64,000 nucleotides of DNA from Crambe crambe. Lineage: Eukaryota > Porifera > Demospongiae > Poecilosclerida > Crambeidae. Numbering within the stretch: position 1 is the stretch's first letter; the number at the start of each line of letters is the position of its first letter. Made by a program: the position numbers and the translations under genes. A model generated the notes under the pieces. It had not been told where the DNA came from and made no database searches. It worked only from the letters and a program-made list of their open reading frames with translations. Positions 42,347 to 51,423 of the stretch are shown piece after piece. The DNA lies in the NCBI GenBank assembly GCA_963924555.1, contig OZ004582.1:2790001-2854000 (forward strand), read 5' to 3'.

Positions 42347-43411
42347 TTAATGCTGAGTATCAGGCTCATTTGAAGGGACAATGAATACCTTAGCATACTT
42401 GCTATTCGGACATTCATCACACACATCTAAAGCTTTACGTATCTTCTGCATGGACTCATTGAATGTATATTTGAATTCAATAATGCATGAGAGTGATATA
42501 GGCTTACATATGTCATTGCATTTCCATGATCGTGGAACCACATGCTCCACAGTGTTTTTGTCACCATCCAGCAATCTATACTTTCCATGCTCATCAATAC
42601 AAATACTTTGTCTATTATGAACACGGGAACTTTCATAGTAATAATATGGTTCACAGTGTGAATCCTCACCTAAATCACTTTGCTTTTTATTGTTTGTCCT
42701 TACAACCTTTAACAAGGTGCCAGCTAGATCCCTTCGTATCTGCAGCACCTTGTTCACCAACCTTGTAGCTGGTATAGAGGATGTAGAGGTTGCTGCAGTC
42801 ATTTTAAGAGCTGTTTTTTCATGCTGATCTTTAAAGGAGTGCAGCAATTGTTTAGAGGACTGACTGTTTACTTCCACGCAGACAACACTTGGTATATCAC
42901 CATGGATATAGGAAGTATCGTAGTAATAAGGTTCACCATGAATACAATGTGAACCCTCACCCAAATCATCCTCAGTAGATATACTTATTTTATTAATTGC
43001 TCTTACCATTTTTAACAAGGAGCCAGCTAGATGCCTTCGGATCTGCAGCACCTTGTTCACCAACCTTGTAGCTGCTATAGAGGATGCAGCTCGCCTAGAG
43101 GTTGCTGCAGTCATTTTAAGAGCTATTTTTTCATGCTGATCTTTGAATGACTGCAGCATTTGTCTAGAGAAAGGACTGTTATTTGTTAATTTTTTGGTAA
43201 TTTCTCTGATATAGTTTTGTTTAGTAAGAGGCTTAGGCTCAGTAAGTTCATACCGTTGCCTCCTGTCAGCACCAATGCATGCACGATGCTCAGCACCAAT
43301 GCATGCACGATGCTCAGCATAATACTTTCTTGCCCACTTCAAAATCTTCCTGACGTACCTTGTTGAACAAGCAGCTGGAGAATAGACCTTATGTCTGACT
43401 TGAGTACACAA
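42347..43411 (-). CDS. Helitron-associated ORF1, 354 aa, with internal duplication
   Basis: An uninterrupted frame starts with MCTQVRHKVYSPAACSTRY. Residues about 38-53 contain an 8-residue tandem duplicate (AEHRACIG twice). Two related ~60-residue repeats follow, at about 84-145 and about 187-245, each with LxSFKDQHEKxALKMTAATS and ATRLVNKVLQIRRxLAG. The C-terminus has WKCNDICKPISLSCI and IRKALDVCDECPNSKYAKV; the latter recurs at about 12,350. The duplication is also seen at DNA level. Function is unknown; its place upstream of RepHel blocks suggests an accessory protein of this Helitron lineage. Confidence 0.65.
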   Translation of the reverse strand: MCTQVRHKVYSPAACSTRYVRKILKWARKYYAEHRACIGAEHRACIGADRRQRYELTEPKPLTKQNYIREITKKLTNNSPFSRQMLQSFKDQHEKIALKMTAATSRRAASSIAATRLVNKVLQIRRHLAGSLLKMVRAINKISISTEDDLGEGSHCIHGEPYYYDTSYIHGDIPSVVCVEVNSQSSKQLLHSFKDQHEKTALKMTAATSTSSIPATRLVNKVLQIRRDLAGTLLKVVRTNNKKQSDLGEDSHCEPYYYYESSRVHNRQSICIDEHGKYRLLDGDKNTVEHVVPRSWKCNDICKPISLSCIIEFKYTFNESMQKIRKALDVCDECPNSKYAKVFIVPSNEPDTQH

Positions 43412-44540
43412 AGAAGTCCAAATATTGACTGATAATGGTTACAGAAAAAAGCTGCAACATCTGAGTTTTGCAACGTAGCAAGCAGCTACGCGAGCTATGC
43501 GCGCGCCGTTGTACGTAGTGCGCGCGTGCGAAGGTTTTAGCGCTCTAACAGATTTCTGTATGTCGATCTTATTATTAAGAATTCAACATCTGTTGTGATA
43601 TAATCTGATTCTGATCCTGCAGAGGTATCTTTTACCCCTCGTGCACAACCTTTTCAGATGTGCCTCCCTGTAAACAATTCACAGGGAGGCCAGTTAGTGA
43701 ACTTATGAAATTGTAGAAAAAGGAACAATATGCTCTTCAGCTATAATGCTCTTCAGCTATAATGCTCTTCAGCTATAATGCTCTTCAGAATTCTAACACT
43801 TAAACCCATACTTTTGAACTTTTAGTCAAACTCAGCTCCCCCATTGCAAATATGTAAACAATAGGCTACAGCTGGTTTCACTATTATAGTGATGCATACC
43901 TCGAGTTGAAGAACTGTCTCCTATCTCTAGCCCATCATTGTTAGCACTGTATAACTCTCTCCTCATTTCTTCTGGATGTAGGACTTAACATGTTTACAAA
44001 CAGCCTTGTAGAAGACAGGTTAGCTATAATTACTGCATGCACCCTGACTTCCCAGGTTGAAGCCGTCACTTGATATGGTCACTGTAAATATGATTAGTAT
44101 AGGTTTTTATGTTGGTGAATAAACGAGTGCAGTTTTCAATTGAGCATTGAAGAGAAAATCCAGGCCTGAAAAAAAAAAACTGTCTAGTCAGACTAGGATT
44201 GCATGATCAGCTGTAAATGTGCCTAACATGCATCACATGATCCATTTTTGAGCACTTGCTTTTAAAAAAATGGAAGACAAGCTAATCCCTACTTTGTCTG
44301 TGGAAGATTTTTCTAATTTTCTTGAACTGAGCTGTTAATTGCTGTGATGACTTGGATTTCACTTTCCGTTTAGGTGAACTAAACAATGCTAGTGAGTTTT
44401 TCTTTACTGCATCATGAATGGACTTCGTTCTATCTGTGATCACTTCCTTTTTATATTCCTGATACTTAGAGCTTCAAGGGACTGCACAGTTTCAACAACG
44501 AAGTCATCAGCACATACACGGGTGCCGGGTGTTCAATACA
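43412..44540. other. Gene-poor stretch
   Basis: No gene is seen. The interval contains a CpG-rich word (GCGCGCGCCGTTGTACGT) at about 43,499 and a 16-bp tandem repeat at 43,731. A short frame at 44,414-44,617 is unrecognised. Confidence 0.5.
43731..43788. repeat. 16-bp tandem repeat (3.6 units)
   Basis: TGCTCTTCAGCTATAA repeated at 43,731, 43,747 and 43,763, with a partial unit to 43,788. The units are identical. Confidence 0.95.
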
Positions 44541-44541
44541 G

Positions 44542-44957
44542 GCCCGTAGCCAGAGTTTTTGAAGAGGGGGTTGCCCACTTTCCTATAACCACACCCTTTT
44601 TGATAACCGATTTATAAAGTATGAAGATGAGTAAATGATGAAGATGGTACACGATCTGCTAGCTACCTGTACAGTTTTTTGTACAGTTTTTACAGCAAGA
44701 TTTATTCATAGTCTCAGGCACTAAGCCACTAACTGCTCAGTAGGGCTGAGTTATACGTAAAACTGACCTTTTCTGGACAAAAATAATAAGAGGCTTAGCC
44801 TCACTCGTTTCTCTCTGCTCGCTTCGAGCTCACGATCGATCGATCACTCACGAACGCGCGCGTACGCGCATAGCGCGCGATCGCGCTTAAAACATTTTTT
44901 ATTCATTTTGAAAAGGTGGTTCGACCGAACCACCCGAACCACCCCTGGTTACGCCCA
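44542..44957. mobile_element. Possible MITE with GGSCGTARCCAG ends
   Basis: Left end GGCCCGTAGCCAGAG at about 44,542; the right end in complement reads GGGCGTAACCAGGGG at about 44,957. These are similar inverted ends about 415 bp apart. The interior has a CpG-rich patch (GAACGCGCGCGTACGCGC) at 44,853. No target duplication could be shown, so the call is tentative. Confidence 0.4.
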
Positions 44958-45835
44958 TGCAATACAAGAAGCTCAGGACAGTCATCCTCGAAAGGATTAC
45001 CAAAGTCATTGAGTGTATCAATAAAGCTTTATGTTTGCTGCTTGAAACTCTGCTGTGCAGTAAACCAAAAGCTACTGGATTTTCTGTTAGCCCAATCAAC
45101 TCCTCCTTTTACTTGGGCATTTTCCTGTTCATGCACCTGATCAAGTGGTATATTTGAAAACCTTCCAGATGCTACCCACTTGTTCTGAAACTCTTCTTTC
45201 ATGGAGGCAGGTAGTGATGTCATGTCACGAATGTGGACAGGAACCCACCGTGCATAGTTGTAGAGGTCAAATGCAAAAAAAGAACCAACAATAGCTTCCA
45301 AGGATCCAACATAGAGGGGGAAATTGTTTTCACGATGAGCTCGTACAAATGTAATCCCACTGAGTTCATCTTCAATCAGATGAAAAGCTTGACTATATAT
45401 AATGCCACATAAGTCACTTGATGAGCATGACGAGTTCTTGTTAGATGAGAAGCCTGACACACCCAGAATCAGCTAAATAGTTTCCCCACATTCCCATTTC
45501 CAAGTGCAGGCCTCCAAACATGACAATGAATTTATCGTCTCAATGAGTTGTTGGCCATGTCCACTGGATAAATTTAGCCTTGGCAAAAATGGGGCAATCA
45601 CACGCCATAACTGGAACTTGTCCAGAAGAAGTAGTTACTTTCAAATATCCATTGCATGCTTTAACATTGCTGCCTTTTCAGTGGAGAGTGGTAAGAGTGT
45701 AATTACAGGTGGAGTAGTTTGATTACTGGCTAGCCCACGTCATCATGAAATGTCTGTTCCCCAAGATTTCCTTGTACTTGTTGTCGAAGGAATGGCACAG
45801 CTTCAGAATACAGGACGGAGTAACATTTTCTAAAG
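44958..45835 (-). pseudogene. Orphan multicopy protein, C-terminal part
   Basis: Minus strand: TLLPLSTEKAAMLKHAMDI (about 45,650-45,700), GQVPVMACDCPIFAKAKFIQ, DKFIVMFGGLHLEMGMWGN and YLADSGCVRLL (45,470-45,620), then the 143-codon frame with GSLEAIVGSFFAFDLYNYAR, WVPVHIRDMTSLPASM and DQVHEQENAQVKGGV, and IGLTENPVAF in another frame (about 45,090). These phrases form the C-terminal half of the same uncharacterised multicopy protein whose earlier half is at 14.2-15.0 kb. About three frame changes are present. It ends where the GGSCGTARCCAG repeat starts. Confidence 0.65.
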
Positions 45836-46160
45836 GTCTAGGAACTAAACGCTCTGATGGATCTGATAGTTTTTTTTCCATGCAAGCAAGTAGTCACTGG
45901 TCTTTTTGAGCATTGTGTTAATTTTTTTTCCTGCTATGTATTCGGAAACAGATGGTTAAACCTTCATAGTGGACCTATGTAGAAGGTTGTTGAAACAAAC
46001 CAAGGAGGTCCAGTATCATTGTCCAGCTCTGAAGATGTATGTAAGGCTTGTAATTATACTCTGTTAATTTTATTTCATCCGAGTAAACATCCCAGCATTA
46101 TCTGCTCGTACATTGCATTCACTACCAAGGCAGTACATATAAACCAACTTTATCTTACAG

Positions 46161-47240
46161 AAAGCTGTTCTAGATGAGGCTCAGAAGGTGCTACCTAATG
46201 AGGATTGGTGGATTAAGTCAGATGGTTGTGATGTTGTTCCTGGCCTCACAGAGTCTATGAGGTTGGATTGGGGTGATGATATTGATCTGGGGGATGGAAA
46301 ACAGAAACAGCATGAGAAATATCTTTGCCATGTTCAATGTGTGAAAGGCATAGTTCGTGACTTGGGGAATTTGCATCAGCGAACTTTGGTTATATCTGAC
46401 TTGCGAAATATCCATGAGTCTTTGAAGGATGATTTAACCTTTATTCCTACAGGTTAGTTTGTGTAATGGAGCCATAATGCATTATGAATGCCATGCACTA
46501 TCTCTCAAGTCTGCCAATGACAAATTTTTCAGCAGGAAAGAGTTCAACTGATTAGGAAATGTTTAGCCTGTGTTGGTCAGTGGATGAGCGACTAAATGAG
46601 AGTGGTCGTAGGCTATAATTGTATTGAAATTGATACTTTATTGATAACCCTTCTACTGATTTTATTCAGCAGAATATTGCAAGACGTCTTACTGATGTAA
46701 AAGAGAATCTCCTACCTTTCATTCGTGGTGTCACCAGACATAGGCGTCAAGTAGAATGATCAGCCCAAGCCTGAGAAACAAGAAGCCATATGCTCTTCCA
46801 GTCAAAGTCTCTGATAAGTCGAGTTGACTACAGAAAATGCATACATTTATAGATTTTGTTAGTAATGGTGAGTACAATGTGTTTCGAACTAAAGGATACA
46901 CACGTCCAGTGTCGATTCTACAACTGCGCTCTGACGCACAGAAAAAGTTTTCCAAAGTGGCAGTGTCTAGAATGGAGCAAATGCTTTCTCCCAAAGGTGC
47001 TTAAGATTATGATGATCACTCACTGGACAGAAATGGTCCAGTTTATGAAGAAGAAAGGCTACTCTTTTGAGGCACATTACATTGAAACTACTTTGAATTG
47101 GAGACGATCGTCAGATGAACGTGGTCTTACACAGCTTCAGCGGTGTCGCTTCATTTACCATATGCTCAACTACCTTCTTGATGAGCTCATACCTTGGTAT
47201 CGAGATATTCACGACTTCAGCAAACTGAAAATTAACAGGT
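46161..47240 (+). pseudogene. Orphan multicopy gene, several exons
   Basis: Exon 1 (46,161-46,452, between TATCTTACAG and GTTAGT) encodes KVLPNEDWWIKSDGCDVVPG, LTESMRLDWGDDIDLGDGK and SDLRNIHESLKDDLTF. A second piece from about 46,670 reads QNIARRLTDVKENLLPF, then RNKKPYALPVKVSDKSS with a donor-like GTGAGT at about 46,867. A third reads EYNVFRTKGYTRPVSILQLR and SDAQKKFSKVAVSRMEQML. The last (to about 47,240, donor GTACAT) reads DERGLTQLQRCRFIYHMLNY and LLDELIPWYRDIHDFSKL. The first junction does not keep the frame. I recognise the W.IK.DGCDV...L phrase from repeated sponge genes of unknown function. Confidence 0.5.
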
Positions 47241-47249
47241 ACATCGTGA

Positions 47250-49290
47250 GTATAGATATAGCCATTCTCCTCTAGCTGCCTGATATACAGGGACTTTGCT
47301 CTACCAGCCAGGTAGAGCAATATATATATTTTTTGCAAAATTGAATCAAAACGCTGTAACAAGTAGTCAGTAACTAAATATTTTTTCACGTAACCCAGTC
47401 GATCATAAAATTAAAGTTTGATAAATTCCCAAACGACGCGCTAATAAGATCGCTTGGATCCATCGTGTGATATAGCCATAAACTTGCGTTTCAAAAATCA
47501 TCCGCTTTTTGGAGCCTGCCCCTTGCTTTTCTATGGGATCGAGATCGACTCGATAAGCCCTTGATGGGATCGATCGTGGCTGTAGCTAGCTGTTTTGAGT
47601 GAGAGGAGAAGTTATAGGCAGGCAGATCAATCGACTTATACGGCATTACGAGGCTAGGGCTGGGGCTTCTGCAAGGGAGGTGTATGGGACATACTATTCA
47701 CGCACTGTTGTAACTCCAAGGCTGTTGTCACTCCAAGGCTGTTGTCACTTGATCCCCACTTCTTAGACTCTCCAAGAATTCATGTAATGACACAAGTTGA
47801 GTCACCATACCCTTTCTCCTTCCCCCGCCCCCAAGAAAAATAAGGTAAAGGGTAGGCTGCGCCAGACTAAATCTTATCCTCACTATGAAGGAGACATGCT
47901 TATGATTGCCATCATACCTAATTTCAATAATCCATATTTCCAAACTGGGCCCACGAGGTGTACTAAAATTGGGTAGCCAATAGCATATCAATTCGGGGTT
48001 CTCCCCAAAGGGTGTTCAATACCAGTATTTGAATAGCCACGTGAATATCAAAATCATTTAATGTGGCATTCGAGCACAATTCTTTGATGTGAACATCTAC
48101 ACCTTTCTAAGATGAGGATACCTGACTAAACCTTTGACCTCAAGCTCTTCGGTTTCCTTAGGGATCCCCTGCACTGCAAGCTGTGTGAGTCAGATGATAT
48201 GCCTATAGTGACGAGAATTACGTGTCACGGTACAGCCAGGTGTTAGTCTAGGCTCGTTTCGGATAACATTAACCCCAGGCATTAAAAGAGAGTAAAGTGC
48301 CATAGAGGTGGTTTTCATTCGCCATTCAGTGGCTTCGCTATGGACTGGAGGGTTGTAATCATGTCACACCTTTTAACACATTTTCCCCCTTCTGATTCTG
48401 TCAGTTGGTTCGTTAGTCATTTGAGATATCTTACAGACTTAGTCATTGGAATATCAGTCATATTTCCATACACTGCAAACCAAGTATACTGGCATAGCCT
48501 TCTAGAGAGGAAAAGGGGAAAAGGGATCAGTTTACTATTACCCAACCCTGCAGCTTCTAGTCAAAGCACTGTCCTATCAACAGTATACAGCATCAACACT
48601 GCGGTTGACCACAACAGTCAACCACCTGTTGATGAGCTGTTGAGGTCCTAGTGTGCTGACCTTCACTGTACTATGGCTGGATGGCATTGATTCAGATATA
48701 GGCAAGATGGTAATAAGAACTTCACACCGGCCAAATCGAAATAACGTGGCCTGAACTCGTCCATTCCATAACACGTCTACTTGTTAGCTTGGGACCTATG
48801 CTGGTCAGGTGGGTTTGCTCCACCTCAGGTTACCTACACTCAAGCCCATAATTATAATGGACGGGTTCAGGCCGCTCTAGCTCATATTTATAATGGTATG
48901 TGATGCCCCACCTGTGCCAGGAACACACAGCTTAGCATTCCACACGCTAATTTAAGTTTCTGATATGCTCTGCAGAAAGGTCGGATGGTGGTTACCACAG
49001 GTTACGTCCAAATGTATAGCACAAATTGACTGCAATGAAAACCTGCATCTATTCGGAACGGCCTCAAGTTTACACAGATTGATTGGACAACCTACTTGCA
49101 ATCTATCCTCACTATGGGTTCCCTGAGCGAGAGCTATGTTCTCTTTCTGTTATCTCGACGAATGGTTGTAAATTATTACAATTACTTGCTACTCGCCTGC
49201 ATTTCTCTATCAAATTTTTCGTTCTGCAGACAGAGCTGTTGGCCTTCTTCTCGTTTTATACTGGTAAGAAACACTTTTGCACGCATAAAT
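47250..49290. other. Long gene-poor stretch with repeat fragments
   Basis: No supportable gene. Contents: a short hairpin TTGCTCTACC/GGTAGAGCAA at about 47,303-47,322; a CTCCAAGGCTGTTGTCACT tandem pair at about 47,713-47,752 related to 15,855; a segment at about 47,990-48,090 (GGGGTTCTCCCCAAAGGGTG, then AATAGCCACGTGAATATCAA) related to pieces at 36,765-36,990; and a hairpin at 48,748-48,873. Frames at 48,340-48,651 and 49,083-49,331 lack domains. Confidence 0.5.
48748..48873. repeat. 126-bp inverted repeat with 18-bp arms
   Basis: Arms GGCCTGAACTCGTCCATT and AATGGACGGGTTCAGGCC pair at 17 of 18 positions, about 90 bp apart. It may be a small MITE; no flanking duplication is clear. Confidence 0.7.
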
Positions 49291-49405
49291 ACCGTATGGG
49301 TAGATATTTTCGAGGGATTAAAATTTCGTGAATAACAGTACCAAGCTAGATTTTAAAACTTTCGAGGATTTTAATTTCGCTTCGCGTGCGTTGCGATATA
49401 TCGCT

Positions 49406-49939
49406 GTGGAGGAAACGGAGACAGGATATACCGCCATAATGCCCTACGTGATGTCCTCTTTTCTGCTGCTCAGTCTGCCGCTCTCGCACCAAACTGGTCC
49501 AGGGGCCTCCCAGCTGCCCTGGATGTGACAGTTATCTCCACTCTGCAAACCTCCACTCTGTCTGGTGCTGCCAAGGATCAAGGCTATGCCTTAAGGGTTG
49601 GTGAGGGGAGAAAGATAGCAGCACACCAAGAAGCATGCCAGGCGGTGGGGATGTCATTTGTCCCCCTTGTGGTGGAGTCGCTGGGAGGCTGGAGTGAGGA
49701 GGCTGCCCTTACCATTTCAAGAATCGGCTGCCTCCTGGGGCAGAGAACTGGTTCATCACCAGGAGAAACTACTCGTCATCTTTTCCAGAGACTATCTGTG
49801 GCCCTCTGGAGGGGTAATGCCACCCTTTGGCTTAACCGCCTTCCAACTCACTCTCCCTGGGTGGATGGTATCATCTAACTGTCTTTTCATCCAATATTTA
49901 TTACTGTTGCTAGCTAGTCTAGCCTTTGTGATAAAATTG

Positions 49940-49970
<31 letters not shown>

Positions 49971-49979
49971 TTTATAGTA
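49406..49979 (+). mobile_element. 5'-truncated non-LTR retrotransposon 3' end with poly(A)
   Basis: The insert ends in 25 A (49,946-49,970) plus TTTATAGTA. ATATATCGCT occurs immediately before it (49,396-49,405) and after it (49,980-49,989), fitting a 10-bp target duplication, although the word is partly palindromic. The coding part is the C-terminus of a retrotransposon protein. Truncation at the 5' side and a poly(A) tail are hallmarks of target-primed reverse transcription. Confidence 0.7.
49432..49878 (+). pseudogene. C-terminal nuclease-like domain of a retrotransposon polyprotein
   Basis: One open frame of 148 codons up to its stop: RHNALRDVLFSAAQSAALAP, LPAALDVTVISTLQ, AAKDQGYALRVGEGRKIAAH, VGMSFVPLVVESLGGWSEEA, HLFQRLSVALWRGNATLWLN. 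I recognise this as the region after the RT in a group of non-LTR elements. The D..VISxLQ, K and E spacing suggests a PD-(D/E)xK-type (restriction-like) endonuclease fold. The frame is intact to the stop, so the insertion is likely young. The RT itself is missing. Confidence 0.65.
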
Positions 49980-50394
49980 ATATATCGCTCGCGCGTACGC
50001 GTGCGCGCAGTACTATACAGTGCACACGTGGCGATCGTGAGCAGCTGGAACGATGACCAGTTTTAGTTACCCTTCGATGGTTAGTGGATTTCACATTTAT
50101 AGAGAAATTTGGGAAGCTTCAGAACTTCTTTGACCGTTTCAGCTGGTATAGTGGCAACTTGAAATACTTGTAGAGAGCCATCTGAGGTAGAGTACTCCGT
50201 AATGACTAATGCGCATGCGCTAAATATCTAGGCTATTTATATATCGAGTAAAAATTCCGTGAAATCATAAGTGACCGCGAAAACCACGAAATTAAAATCC
50301 CTCGAAAATATCTACCCATACGGTAGCTAACTAGTCTACTCTTGTTGTCATTCATGTAATGGTAAAATTGTCAAATTTGAGACTCAAATTACTA

Positions 50395-50910
50395 GCTAGG
50401 TACTCTCGAATTAAAATATTTTATTGTCACCGAGTCTCCCTCCCGCTTCTGCCTGCTGTGGCTCCTGTTTGCCTGCGTGGGACTGTTCCCTCATCCTGTT
50501 GTCAGTCTCCTGATCTGTAAGTGTTCAAATGTGGCTAGATAGAACAAGCTACCTCATAACTAACAGGCAAAACCGGTCACAATTGCTAGATACTTAGCTG
50601 TCACTGAGTCTCCTGCCTGCTGTGGCTCTTGTTTGCCTGCACGGGACTGTTCCCTCGTCCTGTCGTCAGTCTCCTGACCATTAAGTGTTCAACCATAGCT
50701 AGTCAGAACATAATAAACGGGCATAACCGGTCACAATTGCTAGATATTCTTGAATTGAAATATTTCATTGAGTAATAGCTTTCACTGAGTCTCCTGCCTG
50801 CTGTGGCTCCTGTTTTGCCTGCGTGGGACTGTTCTTGTCAGTCTCCTGACCTGTAAGTGTTCAACCATAGCTAGATCCACCATAACTAACACGGTCACAA
50901 TTGCTAGATA
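50395..50910 (+). repeat. Three tandem copies of a ~165-190-bp unit
   Basis: Each unit contains ACTGAGTCTCC, CTGCCTGCTGTGGCTC, GCCTGC..GGGACTGTTC, GTCAGTCTCCTGA, TAAGTGTTCAA and GGTCACAATTGCTAGATA. Units begin at about 50,395, 50,590 and 50,755. The third has a deletion after GACTGTTC. No coding is apparent. Confidence 0.85.
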
Positions 50911-50916
50911 CTATTG

Positions 50917-51423
50917 AAACAAATGAATGCAAAAAATTTCTTCGAAATAAAAATGTGAAGTAGGGATGACCACAAATTTAGCACATAATTATTATAGCTA
51001 TTATAACTGCAGCTTCATTATGAAAACCAAGTACTGCAGCATCGAAGCAGTATGGCCCAAAAATCTAGCTGGAATATGTATAACTGCATGCAAGAGAGTG
51101 AACTTAGTGAAGTGACCCTTACCCATCATCAAGTACGAGATACTATTCCTACTTCACTCCCTTGGCCCTTGATCATGGGAGTGAAGTAGGAATAGTATCT
51201 TGTACTTGATGATGGGTAAGGGTCACGTCACTAAGTTCACTCTCTTGCATGCAGTTATAATACATATTCCAGCTAGATTTTTGGGCCATACTGCTTCAAT
51301 GCTGCAGTACTTGGTTTTCATAATGAAGCTAGCTATAATAATTATTATGTGCTAAATTAATTTGTGGTCATCCCTACTTCACATTTTTATTTCGAAGAAA
51401 TTTTTTGCATTCACTTGTTTGCA
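50917..51423. repeat. ~507-bp near-perfect palindrome (R2 terminal hairpin)
   Basis: The left arm begins AACAAATGAATGCAAAAAAT and the right arm ends TTTTTTGCATTCACTTGTTT. Arms of about 240 bp pair almost fully through AAGTAGGGATGACCAC, CAGCTTCATTATGAAAACC, GCAGTATGGCCCAAAAATC and TACTATTCCTACTTCACTCC. The loop is only about 15 bp around 51,166. Arm differences are a handful of substitutions and short indels, so the palindrome is recent or homogenised. Confidence 0.9.

Larger units (their letters stand above)
40890..43411 (-). mobile_element. Helitron, second copy, internally deleted
   Basis: Minus-strand order: a 354-codon ORF1 (43,411-42,347), a finger-containing block (42,300-41,860), the block before the helicase (41,830-41,449), and a PIF1 N-terminal part (41,345-40,893). 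Most of the Rep endonuclease region is missing between CVLNGL (about 41,900) and the MPHKRQRRVK block (about 41,770). The helicase stops soon after motif Ia. Element termini were not identified. Confidence 0.75.
49292..50323. mobile_element. TA-flanked MITE carrying a nested retroelement
   Basis: Left end CCGTATGGGTAGATATTTTC and the complementary right end agree at 38 of 40 positions. TA lies on both sides (49,290-49,291; 50,324-50,325), giving a Tc1/mariner-type footprint. Length is 1,032 bp, of which about 584 bp (49,406-49,989) is explained by the nested retroelement and one duplicated target. The original MITE was therefore about 450 bp. The remaining interior contains CG-rich words (TTCGCTTCGCGTGCG, CGCGCGTACGCG). 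Confidence 0.85.

Noticed and set aside
49658-50056. 132-codon plus frame
   Set aside because: A shadow of the retroelement C-terminal frame that then translates the poly(A) tail as poly-Lys.
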